From contig DLOP01000187.1 in NCBI GenBank assembly GCA_002478505.1, positions 1 through 14,038 on the forward strand: DNA of 14,038 nt, given 5' to 3'. Every line of letters begins with the position of its first letter. The stretch's first letter is position 1. The translations under genes were made by a program, and so were the position numbers. Below are positions 5,418-13,320 of the stretch, piece by piece. A model generated the notes under the pieces. That model was not told where the DNA came from and made no database searches. It saw only the letters and a program-made list of their open reading frames with translations. This DNA is from Lachnospiraceae bacterium UBA7481 (GTDB taxonomy: Bacteria; Bacillota; Clostridia; Lachnospirales; Lachnospiraceae).

Positions 5418-6176
5418 ATGAGCGTAATTTCAATGAAACAGTTGTTGGAGGCGGGTGTACATTTTGGACACCAGACAAGAAGATGGAACCCTAAGATGGC
5501 TCCGTATATCTTCACAGAGAGAAATGGTATCTATATCATCGATCTTCAGAAATCAGTAGGAAAGGTCGATGAGGCTTACAATGCAATTTCCGATATTGCA
5601 GCGCAGGGCGGAACCGTTCTGTTTGTCGGCACAAAGAAGCAGGCACAGGAAGCGGTTAAGACAGAGGCTGAGCGTTGTGGTATGTACTATGTCAACGAGA
5701 GATGGCTGGGTGGTATGCTGACCAACTTTAAGACGATCCAGTCCCGTGTAAAGAGGCTTAAAGAGATTGAGAAGATGGCTGAGGACGGAACGTTTGACGT
5801 TCTTCCGAAGAAGGAAGTTATCCAGATCAAGAAGGAATGGGAAAAGTTAGAGAAGAATCTTGGCGGTATTAAGGAAATGAACCGGATTCCGGATGCGATC
5901 TTTATTGTAGATCCGAAGAAGGAGAGAATCTGCGTGCAGGAGGCACATTCCCTTGGCATTACACTGATCGGTATCGCTGATACCAACTGCGATCCTGAGG
6001 AATTGGATTATGTGATTCCCGGTAATGATGATGCAATCCGTGCAGTCAAGCTGATCGTTTCCAAGATGGCTGACGCGATCATCGAAGCAAATCAGGGCGA
6101 GACAATGACAGATGAGGAAGCAGAGAGCGCAGAGGCTGACGCAGAGGAAGAAGCTGTAGAAGCAGAGGCTGAATAA
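5418..6176 (+). CDS. rpsB: 30S ribosomal protein S2
   Basis: S2 binds the 16S rRNA between the head and body of the small subunit and is needed for S1 and mRNA docking. The product shows the diagnostic S2 stretches: GVHFGHQTRRWNPKM at residues 13-27, VLFVGTKKQA (68-77), the YVNERWLGGMLTNF segment (91-104), IPDAIFIVDPKKE (157-169) and LIGIADTNCDPE (183-194) up to YVIPGNDDA. The core is complete. The last 25 residues are an acidic Glu/Ala tail (from about 228), a common but variable extension. The ATG at 5418 has GGAGG 8-9 bases upstream. The gene follows its own promoter and folded leader and is paired with tsf, as in most bacteria. Confidence 0.97.
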   Translation: MSVISMKQLLEAGVHFGHQTRRWNPKMAPYIFTERNGIYIIDLQKSVGKVDEAYNAISDIAAQGGTVLFVGTKKQAQEAVKTEAERCGMYYVNERWLGGMLTNFKTIQSRVKRLKEIEKMAEDGTFDVLPKKEVIQIKKEWEKLEKNLGGIKEMNRIPDAIFIVDPKKERICVQEAHSLGITLIGIADTNCDPEELDYVIPGNDDAIRAVKLIVSKMADAIIEANQGETMTDEEAESAEADAEEEAVEAEAE

Positions 6177-6212
6177 TCGGTTTTCTGTATGCAGTATAGA
6201 GTAAAACATTAA

Positions 6213-6276
6213 AATATTACCCGGCTGTCCGGTTTCGTAAAGCAAGATCTGCATTGGACGGCTTGGTAATATTTTT
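6213..6276 (+). terminator. Hairpin with T-run between rpsB and tsf (attenuator)
   Basis: AATATTACC (6213-6221) pairs with GGTAATATT (6265-6273), and further in GGCTGTCC (6223-6230) pairs with GGACGGCT (6256-6263) with one U-G pair. A 25-base loop follows and five T end the element (6272-6276). No separate tsf promoter is apparent, so partial termination that sets the rpsB:tsf ratio is likely. RNA processing is an alternative. Confidence 0.75.
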
Positions 6277-6309
6277 GCGAAATATAATTAAAATTGGAGG
6301 ATGATGAAT

Positions 6310-7386
6310 ATGGCTACAATTACCGCAGCTATGGTAAAAGAATTAAGGGAAAAAACCGGTGCAGGTATGATGGAGTGCAAAAAGGCACTTACCGAGACCG
6401 ATGGTAATATGGAAGAGGCAGTTGATGTATTAAGAAAAAGCGGTGCTGCCAAGATGGAAAAGAAGGCAAGCAGAATTGCTGCGGAAGGGATTGCGAGAGT
6501 TGCGGGTTCCGATAATACGGCAGTTGTTGTGGAGGTCAACTCCGAGACAGACTTTGTTGCCAAGAACGAGGTGTTCCAGAATTTTGTACAGGGAATAGCG
6601 GAGAAGGCGCTCGCTTCTTCTGTTGAAAAAGCCGGAGATGGCGAGGATATTGTTTCCATTCTTGATATTAAGTCCGAACTGGAAGAAAAGACGCTTACCA
6701 TCGGTGAGAAACTTTCTGTCAGAAGATTTGAGAAGGTTAGTGGAGATGCCGTTGCGTCTTATATTCACGCCGGTGGAAGAATCGGCGTCCTTGTAGCGGC
6801 GGACGGAGATTCCTCTGCGGAAGCGAAGGAAGCACTTTCCAACGTTGCAATGCAGATTGCGGCTATGAATCCGCAGTATATCAGCAGGGCAGATATCTCC
6901 GCGGAAGAACTTGATAAATTAAGGGAAATTACGATCGACAGCGCATTGAATGATCCTGCGTCTCTTCCTAAGCCGTTATTACAGAAATTGATCGATAAGG
7001 CGATCGGCGACGCAGTATGGAGTGCGGAAGATATTGCTATCTACGAAGAGAAGAAGAGCAATATGAACTACTTATTCAACTTCCTTTCTGACGGGGCAAG
7101 AAATGCGCTGGTTGAGCTGGCATTCGCTGACAAAGAGTCAATTGTTTCTGATAAGATTTTCAGCGGTTTGGTGGAAGGACGTATTTCAAAGCAGATAAAA
7201 GAAATCAGTCTTTTAGACCAGACATATGTTAAGGCAGAAGACGGCAAGCAGACAGTTGCGCAGTACCTTGGTACAGTTTCCGGCAATCTGAAAATTACAA
7301 AGATGGTAAGATTTGAAGTCGGCGAGGGTATGGAGAAGAAAGAGGAGAACTTCGCCGAAGAGGTGAAAAAACAGATGGGTGAATAA
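6310..7386 (+). CDS. tsf: Elongation factor Ts, with an extra C-terminal segment
   Basis: EF-Ts exchanges GDP for GTP on EF-Tu. Residues 1-52 are the UBA-like N-terminal domain (MATITAAMVKELREKTGAGM, MECKKAL); the core carries the TDFVA motif (SETDFVAKNE, about residues 79-88), and the C-terminus has the usual VAQYL and RFEVGEGMEKKEENFAEEV. The ATG at 6310 is chosen because it lies 9 bases after GGAGG (6296-6300) and gives the standard MATIT start; the ATGs at 6301 and 6304 touch the ribosome binding site. The protein has 358 residues against about 280-300 in many bacteria. The surplus is one block at about residues 214-275, between the helix after ISAEELDKLREIT and the conserved LVEGRISKQIKE, rich in Leu, Asp and Lys. 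A terminator follows at 7421-7457. Confidence 0.95.
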   Translation: MATITAAMVKELREKTGAGMMECKKALTETDGNMEEAVDVLRKSGAAKMEKKASRIAAEGIARVAGSDNTAVVVEVNSETDFVAKNEVFQNFVQGIAEKALASSVEKAGDGEDIVSILDIKSELEEKTLTIGEKLSVRRFEKVSGDAVASYIHAGGRIGVLVAADGDSSAEAKEALSNVAMQIAAMNPQYISRADISAEELDKLREITIDSALNDPASLPKPLLQKLIDKAIGDAVWSAEDIAIYEEKKSNMNYLFNFLSDGARNALVELAFADKESIVSDKIFSGLVEGRISKQIKEISLLDQTYVKAEDGKQTVAQYLGTVSGNLKITKMVRFEVGEGMEKKEENFAEEVKKQMGE

Positions 7387-7420
7387 ACCTGACACCAGGA
7401 TCATTTGACAGTGATTATTT

Positions 7421-7457
7421 AAAAGAGCGACAAAGTAATTCTTTGGAGCTCTTTTTT
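7421..7457 (+). terminator. Intrinsic terminator after tsf
   Basis: AAAAGAGC (7421-7428) pairs with GCTCTTTT (7448-7455); inside, CAAAG (7431-7435) pairs with CTTTG (7441-7445) around a TAATT loop, with a small internal GA/GA mismatch. The T-run begins within the right arm. It closes the rpsB-tsf operon 35 bases after the stop. Confidence 0.85.
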
Positions 7458-7585
7458 ATGAAAAAGTTGTGATAAGATAAGGGACGTATGATATGATAAA
7501 CCAAAGATTCCGGCAGTATGGCGGTTGTTGCGCCGGTCCACTTAGGGATCATGTCATAACGATCTGAAAAAGAAAGGATACCGCT

Positions 7586-8866
7586 ATGCAAAATATAAGT
7601 GAATATATACAGGAAATTCAAAGCGGCATTTATGATGGACGTCTGCGTGAAATCTATGTGGATGAAAAGTTATTACCCTATCAAAAGCAGCGGTATCAGG
7701 ATGCACTTTTGAAGTTTCAGAAATTGTTTGGCGAAAAAGGAGTGTCTGTTTACAGTGCGCCGGGAAGAACCGAGGTTTCCGGTAATCATACGGATCATCA
7801 GCATGGACATGTGCTCGCGGCAAGTATCAATCTGGATATGGTTGGTGTTGTGGCGGAGATCGGGGCGAAGATCGTCCGTCTGGTATCGGGGGACGCTCCT
7901 CTGATTGAGTGTGATCTGGGGCAGCTTGCACCTAAGGAAGAAGAAAAGGAAAGTACGGCCGCGCTGATCCGTGGCGTGGCAGCCGGACTGGTGCAGAGAG
8001 GATATCAGGTGGGCGGATTTGAAGTCTATGTAACTTCAGATGTCCCGATGGGAGCCGGAATGTCTTCTTCGGCAGCCTTCGAGAGTCTGATCGGGACGAT
8101 CTTTTCCGGATTATACAACGATATGCAGGTGCCTTCCGTGGATATCGCAAAGATCGGACAGTATGCGGAAAATATTTATTTTGGAAAACCCTGTGGCCTG
8201 ATGGACCAGATGGCATGCAGCGTCGGCGGGCTGATTTATATTGATTTTGCCGATGTACAGCAGCCGATGACCAGACAGATCCCTGCGGATTTTGAAGGAC
8301 GCCGGTACAGTCTGTGTATCGTTGACACGAAAGGATCCCATGCGGATCTGACGGAGGATTACGCGGCTGTCCCCATGGAAATGAAGGCGGCTGCCGCATA
8401 TTTCGGAAAGGAATTTTTAAGAGATGTGGAGGAAGAAGATTTCTTTGCCAACCTTGCGAAGATCCGTGAAGAGGCAGGTGACAGGGCGGTTCTTCGAGCG
8501 ATCCATTTTTATACGGAGCAGGGACGCGTCAGCAAAGCGGTAGAGGCTTTGGAGGAAGATGATTTTGACAGGTTCTTATCTGAGATCAGGGAAAGCGGTG
8601 CTTCTTCGGAAAAGTGTCTGCAGAACATTTATAGTATAAAGGAGCCGCAGGCGCAGAGTCTTACGGTGGCGCTTGCCGTCAGTGAATATTACCTGAAAGA
8701 TAACGGCGTCTGCCGTGTGCATGGCGGTGGTTTTGCCGGGACAATTCAGGCTTTTGTAAAAAATGAAGCGGTTGATGGCTATAAAAATATAATGGAAGCT
8801 ATTTTTGGGGAAGGCGCCTGCTATGTATTAAATATACGCCCATATGGAGGGATTTGTGTCATGTAA
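7586..8866 (+). CDS. Galactokinase-family GHMP sugar kinase, 426 aa
   Basis: A GHMP kinase of the galactokinase branch, which phosphorylates a sugar at C1 with ATP (galactose in the Leloir pathway). In order: a galactokinase signature at residues 57-74 (SAPGRTEVSGNHTDHQHG), the GHMP phosphate-binding loop PMGAGMSSSAAFES (154-167), CGLMDQMACSVGG (203-215) with the presumed catalytic base Asp207, and the C-terminal HGGGFAGTIQAF (379-390). Length and domain order fit galactokinases. The signature differs from the usual GRVNLIGEHTDYNGG type: Glu63 replaces Asn, Asn67 replaces the sugar-contacting Glu and His71 replaces Tyr, so the substrate may not be plain galactose. No galT or galE is adjacent. 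The ATG at 7586 has AAAGGA upstream. A weak possible promoter (TTGTGA 7467, TATGAT 7492, 19-base spacing) precedes it. Confidence 0.88.
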   Translation: MQNISEYIQEIQSGIYDGRLREIYVDEKLLPYQKQRYQDALLKFQKLFGEKGVSVYSAPGRTEVSGNHTDHQHGHVLAASINLDMVGVVAEIGAKIVRLVSGDAPLIECDLGQLAPKEEEKESTAALIRGVAAGLVQRGYQVGGFEVYVTSDVPMGAGMSSSAAFESLIGTIFSGLYNDMQVPSVDIAKIGQYAENIYFGKPCGLMDQMACSVGGLIYIDFADVQQPMTRQIPADFEGRRYSLCIVDTKGSHADLTEDYAAVPMEMKAAAAYFGKEFLRDVEEEDFFANLAKIREEAGDRAVLRAIHFYTEQGRVSKAVEALEEDDFDRFLSEIRESGASSEKCLQNIYSIKEPQAQSLTVALAVSEYYLKDNGVCRVHGGGFAGTIQAFVKNEAVDGYKNIMEAIFGEGACYVLNIRPYGGICVM

Positions 8867-8951
8867 AGCCGGGAGAAAATTGCGTTTTGTGCGAATAGAA
8901 TTTGTACAAATTTAATAATTTATGCTTCCTTCTTTTGGAATACGTTGCAAC

Positions 8952-8980
8952 TTGTCGAAGCCCTTCTGAGATGATATAGT
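8952..8980 (+). promoter_or_regulatory. Promoter of the EAL phosphodiesterase gene
   Basis: TTGTCG (8952-8957), 17 bases, TATAGT (8975-8980), 41 bases before the start codon. The 155-base gap after the kinase gene contains no clear intrinsic terminator. Confidence 0.65.
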
Positions 8981-9021
8981 ATTAATCATCTACTGTGATT
9001 ATTTGGAATTGAGGACGGTTA

Positions 9022-10659
9022 ATGGAAGGTATCTTAAAACTTCTCTGGAATAGCGAAAACGGAATCTGCCAGTTAAAGAATAACAGTCAGCTGGCCTATA
9101 CGGAAGCTATGCAGTCTGACGGACTGGATGGTTTTCTGCGTTTTGTGGTAGAGGAGGATCAGGAGACCTATGAGGTATTTCTTCATGCTCTGAAAAAGGG
9201 TCTGAAAGGCGCAGCAGAATTTGTACCGTTACAGGATAACCATATGTCAGTATCCGTCCGTATGTATAAGGCTGACGGAAGGGACTCCTATCACAATACG
9301 CTTTGTTTTTTCCGAAAGGACGATACTGGTGCAGCCGTACAGATGACGATGGTGATCTGTGAGATGACGGCGGAGGAAATCTACCGGATGCAGCTGGCAC
9401 AGACGGTTACCAATGACAGTACGCCGGCCACGTTCCTGCAGGCGGCCCACGAGGTGATCCGTCAGGATCCGGACGGGAAATATGCGCTGGTGCAGTTTGA
9501 TGTTGTGAAATTTAAGATGATCAATGAGATGTACGGGGAGCAGTTCGGAGATGAGATGCTGAACTTTTTTATCGAATCCCTGCAGGTGCTCTGTAATAAG
9601 GATCAGCTCTTTGTCCGGCTGACTGCGGACGTATTTATGATACTGGTTCCACATGAAGACAGACAGGAAATATTGGATTTTATTGAGATGGTCAGGAAAG
9701 CGTTGTCGGGCTTTAAGGGGATCGATTATCAGTTGGTATTTGGCGTAAGCTATGTTGAGGATGTCAATGGCATCCTCCGTAAATACGGTGACCGTGCCGC
9801 TATGGCAAGGCAGAGCATCAAGGGCAATGCATTGCAGTATGTGGCATTTTATGAAAATAAGATGAAGGATATGATCTATAATAGAAAGTATCTGGAGGAT
9901 CATATGGAGAGCGCGCTGGAGAACCATGAATTTGTAATGTATCTTCAGCCGAAGTACAATATGGCAGACAATAGGATCGTCGGAGCGGAAGCGTTGGTGC
10001 GCTGGGTCAGGAAAGACGGGAAAGTGATTCCACCGTCAGATTTTGTGCCGTTTTTTGAAAAAAACGGATTTGTTACCAAGATGGATGCATTTATCTGGGA
10101 AGAGGCTTGTAAGCTGATTCGGGAGTGGATGGATCAGGGGAAAGAAGTGCTCCCGATCTCAGTAAATATGTCCAGAAAGCATTTTCAGTCAGAGGATTAT
10201 CTGGATACGCTGAGACATCTGATTGATACCTATAGGATTCCGAAGGAATATCTGGAGATTGAGATTACGGAAACGATGGATGAGAATGAAACCCATGATA
10301 ATATCATGCGTCTGAAAGAAGAAGGATTTACACTGTTGATGGATGATTTTGGTTCCGGTTACTCATCCTTGAATGTACTTAAGGATACGCAGTTTGACAT
10401 TATTAAGATCGATAGGGCGTTTTTGCAGGATTTCTTAGGATCGGACCGTGGTCAGAAGATCGTAGAGAATGTCGTTCGTATGACAAGTGCCATCGGACTT
10501 CCCATGGTGGCGGAGGGTGTAGAGACGAAGGAACAGGCAGAGTCGCTGCTCCAATATGGCTGCAATGTTGCACAGGGATTTTATTACGCAAGACCGATGA
10601 CAGTAGAAGATTTTCAGAAACGAAAAAAGGAACAGGAAAACAAGGAACAGGCAGGATAG
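9022..10659 (+). CDS. Cyclic-di-GMP phosphodiesterase: PAS-like N-terminus, degenerate GGDEF, intact EAL, 545 aa
   Basis: Residues 1-118 are a possible PAS-like sensor fold (alternating strands, no membrane segment, so cytoplasmic). Residues 130-285 are a GGDEF domain whose signature R-L-G-G-D-E-F is changed to RLTADVF (199-205), so cyclase activity is unlikely; it may still bind GTP and activate its neighbour. Residues 290-530 are an EAL domain with the catalytic set present: Glu323 in GAEALVRW, Asn382 in SVNMS, Glu414 and Glu417 in EITET, Asp441-Asp442 in MDDFGSGYSS, Lys462 in IKIDR, Glu498 in VAEGVET and Gln518 in AQGFYYARP. It should therefore cut c-di-GMP to pGpG, which in flagellated bacteria favours motility over attachment. 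The gene has its own promoter and terminator. The start at 9022 follows a GAGGA site. The flagellar genes 5 kb away make a motility link plausible but unproven. Confidence 0.93.
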   Translation: MEGILKLLWNSENGICQLKNNSQLAYTEAMQSDGLDGFLRFVVEEDQETYEVFLHALKKGLKGAAEFVPLQDNHMSVSVRMYKADGRDSYHNTLCFFRKDDTGAAVQMTMVICEMTAEEIYRMQLAQTVTNDSTPATFLQAAHEVIRQDPDGKYALVQFDVVKFKMINEMYGEQFGDEMLNFFIESLQVLCNKDQLFVRLTADVFMILVPHEDRQEILDFIEMVRKALSGFKGIDYQLVFGVSYVEDVNGILRKYGDRAAMARQSIKGNALQYVAFYENKMKDMIYNRKYLEDHMESALENHEFVMYLQPKYNMADNRIVGAEALVRWVRKDGKVIPPSDFVPFFEKNGFVTKMDAFIWEEACKLIREWMDQGKEVLPISVNMSRKHFQSEDYLDTLRHLIDTYRIPKEYLEIEITETMDENETHDNIMRLKEEGFTLLMDDFGSGYSSLNVLKDTQFDIIKIDRAFLQDFLGSDRGQKIVENVVRMTSAIGLPMVAEGVETKEQAESLLQYGCNVAQGFYYARPMTVEDFQKRKKEQENKEQAG

Positions 10660-10661
10660 AC

Positions 10662-10696
10662 AGGAGAACCGACCGGTGGTCGGTTCTCCTTTTTTG
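10662..10696 (+). terminator. Strong intrinsic terminator after the EAL gene
   Basis: A perfect 13-base-pair stem (10662-10674 with 10678-10690, GC-rich ACCGACC core), a 3-base loop, then seven T (10690-10696). It lies 2 bases after the stop codon. Confidence 0.95.
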
Positions 10697-10721
10697 GTAT
10701 GTTTGCAATTGTTTTTATATA
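10694..10721 (+). promoter_or_regulatory. Possible promoter of the MMPL transporter gene
   Basis: TTGGTA (10694-10699) and TATATA (10716-10721) with 16-base spacing, overlapping the end of the preceding T-run. The gene needs a promoter here because a strong terminator precedes it, but the match is only fair. Confidence 0.35.
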
Positions 10722-10750
10722 TGAATTTAAATTGAAAGGAAGTGCGCAAA

Positions 10751-13243
10751 TTGGAAGAAAAAGAAAAGAAAGGCGGATTCTGGTATCAGGTGGCAAATTT
10801 TATCGTAAATAAGCGTAAAGCCATCGAGATTTTATTTGTCTGTGCCATTATTTACAGTGTCTTCTGTATCAATAAGGTGCAGATCAATCAGGATATCACA
10901 AGCTACCTGCCGGAGGAAAGTGAGACCAGACGAGGGCTTTCCCTGATGGAGGAGCAGTTTGTTACCTATGGTTCTGCGAAGGTTATGTTATCTAATGTCA
11001 CCTATGGACAGGCGGAGAAGCTTGCCGACCGGATTGAATTGTTGGAGGGCGTCAAATCAGTTGCCTTAGGTATGGATGGGGAACATTATAGTGGTACGGA
11101 TGTACTGATCGAGGTGACGGTTGACGGCAGCGATGAAGAAGAAAGCAGCATTCAGATCATGGATGCGGTGAAAGAGCTGCTGACAGGATATGATTACTAC
11201 ATTTCCACGACCATCGGCGAGACACAGGAAAGCATGGAGAGTTTAAATCATGATATGAATATCATTCTGGTGTTGGCGGTAGTAATCATCATTGCCGTAC
11301 TGCTGCTTTCCACCAAGGCATATTTTGAGATACCTGTGTTGCTGATCACCTTCGGGGTTGCCGCCATTTTAAATATGGGCACCAATTATTGGCTGGGGGA
11401 GATTTCCTCAGTCACCAAATCAATTGCTGTGGTTCTGCAGCTTGCTCTGGCGATTGACTATGCCATTATCCTGTGTGACCGCTATATGGAGGAGCATGAA
11501 ACGCTGGAATCCGTGGAAGCGGTGAAGGTGGCGCTCTCGAAAGCGATCCCTGAGATCAGCTCATCTTCACTGACAACGATTTCCGGTATGGTTGCCATGA
11601 TGTTTATGCAGTTCAAACTGGGATATGATATGGGTATTGTGCTGGTCAAGGCAATCATTTTAAGCCTGATCTCTGTTTTTTTCCTGATGCCGGGAGTGAT
11701 ACTGATCTTCGCAAAGGGGATTGACCGTTCCCATCATAAATGCCACGTTCCGAAAATCTCCTTTGTCGGGAAATTTGCGGCTGCGACTAAGTATATTATT
11801 CCGCCGGTATTTATTGTCGTTCTTGTAGGTGCATTTATTATGTCCAGCAACTGCCTGTACCTGTATGACGTAAATTCCGTGGAAAGCTCGAAAAAGACGC
11901 CGTCGAAGATTGCCAGGGAGAAGATTGGGGAAATATTTGGGGCAGAGAATCAGCTTGTTGTCATGGTGCCAAAGGGAAATTATGAATCAGAAGCAAGAGT
12001 TCTGACGGAATTAGGGCAGCTGCCTTATGTATCAGAGATTCTCGGTTTGGCAAATCAGAAGATTAATGATGAATATTATCTGACTGATAAGCTTACCCCA
12101 AGACAATTTGCCGAGCTGACCGATCTGGATGTGGAGATTGTGGAGGTCATGTACTCTGCTTATGCCTATAGTCAGGAGCAGTACGGACCGGTTGTGACAG
12201 GTATCAGCGATTATGAGGTGCCGATCATTGATATGTTCCTGTTCTTATATGACCAGTATCAACAGGGGTATGTTACCCTGAGTGATGAAATGGATGAGAT
12301 GCTGAATACCCTGTATGATACGCTGCATGATGGACAGCTGCAATTACAGGGGGAGGAATATTCCCGTTTTGTATTGAATCTGACACTGCCGGTGGAAGGG
12401 CAGCCGACTTATGATGCGATGGAGGAGATCAGAGGGATCGCCGCGAAATATTATGATGCCAGTCAGGTGGTTCTGGTGGGTAATTCAACCAGTGCGCATG
12501 ATCTGGAATCCTCTTTTGCAACGGACAATCTGATTATCAGCATCCTGACGGCGATGTTTGTCATGATTATTTTGTTTTTTACCTTCCAGTCAGCAGGGCT
12601 TCCGGTGTTGCTGGTATTGACGATACAGGGAAGCATCTGGATCAACTTTACAGTGCCTGTGCTGCAGGATACGGGCGTCTATTTTATCGCATATCTGATT
12701 GTTTCAGCGATCCAGATGGGCGCGACGATCGACTACGCAATCGTTATTTCCAGCCGTTATATGATCCTGCGGCAGGAGATTTCATTAAAGGATGCAATTA
12801 CGGAAACAATTGACAAGGCGTTTCCGACGATTTTTACCTCAGGTTCCATCTTAACCTGTGCCGGATTTTTGATCGGATATATCTCTTCGGATGCCACGAT
12901 CGCGGCCATCGGTATTGCGCTAGGTCGTGGAACATTGATATCCATTCTGCTGGTACTGTTTGTACTCCCGCAGATCCTGATGTTGGGTGATATCATATTG
13001 GAAAAGACGGCGCTTGCCATCAATTTGACCGGAAGACAGCGGGAGTACAGGGGCAGGGCGCTGGTATCCGGTCATGTAAGCGGCTATGTGCAGGGGATGA
13101 TCGATGCTGATATGAGCGGTCTGATCCAAGGGGAGATGAAGATCAGTGTGGATACGCTGCTGCCCAGAAGACAGGCTCAGATCACGCCGATGGACGATAA
13201 GCTTGAGGTGCACGGAGAAGATGATAGTGAGGATGATAGTTAA
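10751..13243 (+). CDS. MMPL/RND-family membrane transporter, about 830 aa
   Basis: Numbering from the upstream GTG (10742): a first membrane segment at 27-44, an extracytoplasmic loop opening with INQDITSYLPEESETRRG (typical D-x-T-x-Y-L-P of MMPL proteins), then a cluster of about five segments from 172 to 325 with the signature AIDYAIILCDRYMEEHE (237-253). This plan is repeated: a segment near 352-368, a second large loop to about 590, and a second cluster with ATIDYAIVISSRYM near 661-674. Twelve segments in two halves match RND/MMPL exporters of lipids or other hydrophobic molecules driven by the proton gradient. The Asp in each I-D-Y-A-I motif is the probable proton relay. The TTG at 10751 is preferred because AAAGGA (10735-10740) lies 10 bases before it and touches the GTG. 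The tail after the last segment is hydrophilic with regularly spaced glycines and an acidic end. Substrate unknown. Confidence 0.88.
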   Translation: MEEKEKKGGFWYQVANFIVNKRKAIEILFVCAIIYSVFCINKVQINQDITSYLPEESETRRGLSLMEEQFVTYGSAKVMLSNVTYGQAEKLADRIELLEGVKSVALGMDGEHYSGTDVLIEVTVDGSDEEESSIQIMDAVKELLTGYDYYISTTIGETQESMESLNHDMNIILVLAVVIIIAVLLLSTKAYFEIPVLLITFGVAAILNMGTNYWLGEISSVTKSIAVVLQLALAIDYAIILCDRYMEEHETLESVEAVKVALSKAIPEISSSSLTTISGMVAMMFMQFKLGYDMGIVLVKAIILSLISVFFLMPGVILIFAKGIDRSHHKCHVPKISFVGKFAAATKYIIPPVFIVVLVGAFIMSSNCLYLYDVNSVESSKKTPSKIAREKIGEIFGAENQLVVMVPKGNYESEARVLTELGQLPYVSEILGLANQKINDEYYLTDKLTPRQFAELTDLDVEIVEVMYSAYAYSQEQYGPVVTGISDYEVPIIDMFLFLYDQYQQGYVTLSDEMDEMLNTLYDTLHDGQLQLQGEEYSRFVLNLTLPVEGQPTYDAMEEIRGIAAKYYDASQVVLVGNSTSAHDLESSFATDNLIISILTAMFVMIILFFTFQSAGLPVLLVLTIQGSIWINFTVPVLQDTGVYFIAYLIVSAIQMGATIDYAIVISSRYMILRQEISLKDAITETIDKAFPTIFTSGSILTCAGFLIGYISSDATIAAIGIALGRGTLISILLVLFVLPQILMLGDIILEKTALAINLTGRQREYRGRALVSGHVSGYVQGMIDADMSGLIQGEMKISVDTLLPRRQAQITPMDDKLEVHGEDDSEDDS

Positions 13244-13253
13244 ATAGTAATTA

Positions 13254-13289
13254 TATAAGTAAACTTATAAGAAAATTTATAAGATATTC
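13254..13289. repeat. Three tandem 12-bp TATAAG repeats
   Basis: TATAAG starts at 13254, 13266 and 13278 with an exact 12-base period. The second and third copies also form a weak AT hairpin (CTTATAA 13264-13270 with TTATAAG 13277-13283). It lies just after the transporter stop codon. No GC-rich intrinsic terminator is visible here. Confidence 0.6.
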
Positions 13290-13320
13290 GGGAAGGAAAA
13301 TGTAAGATCTGACAGTGAAA

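Noticed and set aside
8867..9021. Riboswitch or small RNA in the gap before the EAL gene
   Set aside because: A promoter is visible only 41 bases before the start codon, leaving too little leader. I found no convincing long-range pairing or known c-di-GMP riboswitch core.
9247..9927. 226-codon open frame on the minus strand
   Set aside because: It is antisense to the GGDEF-EAL gene, with a His/Leu/Ile-rich composition and no motif. It is explained by codon bias of the real gene.
10742..10750. GTG start for the MMPL transporter
   Set aside because: The ribosome binding site ends one base before it, too close. The TTG at 10751 has normal spacing. The difference is only three residues.
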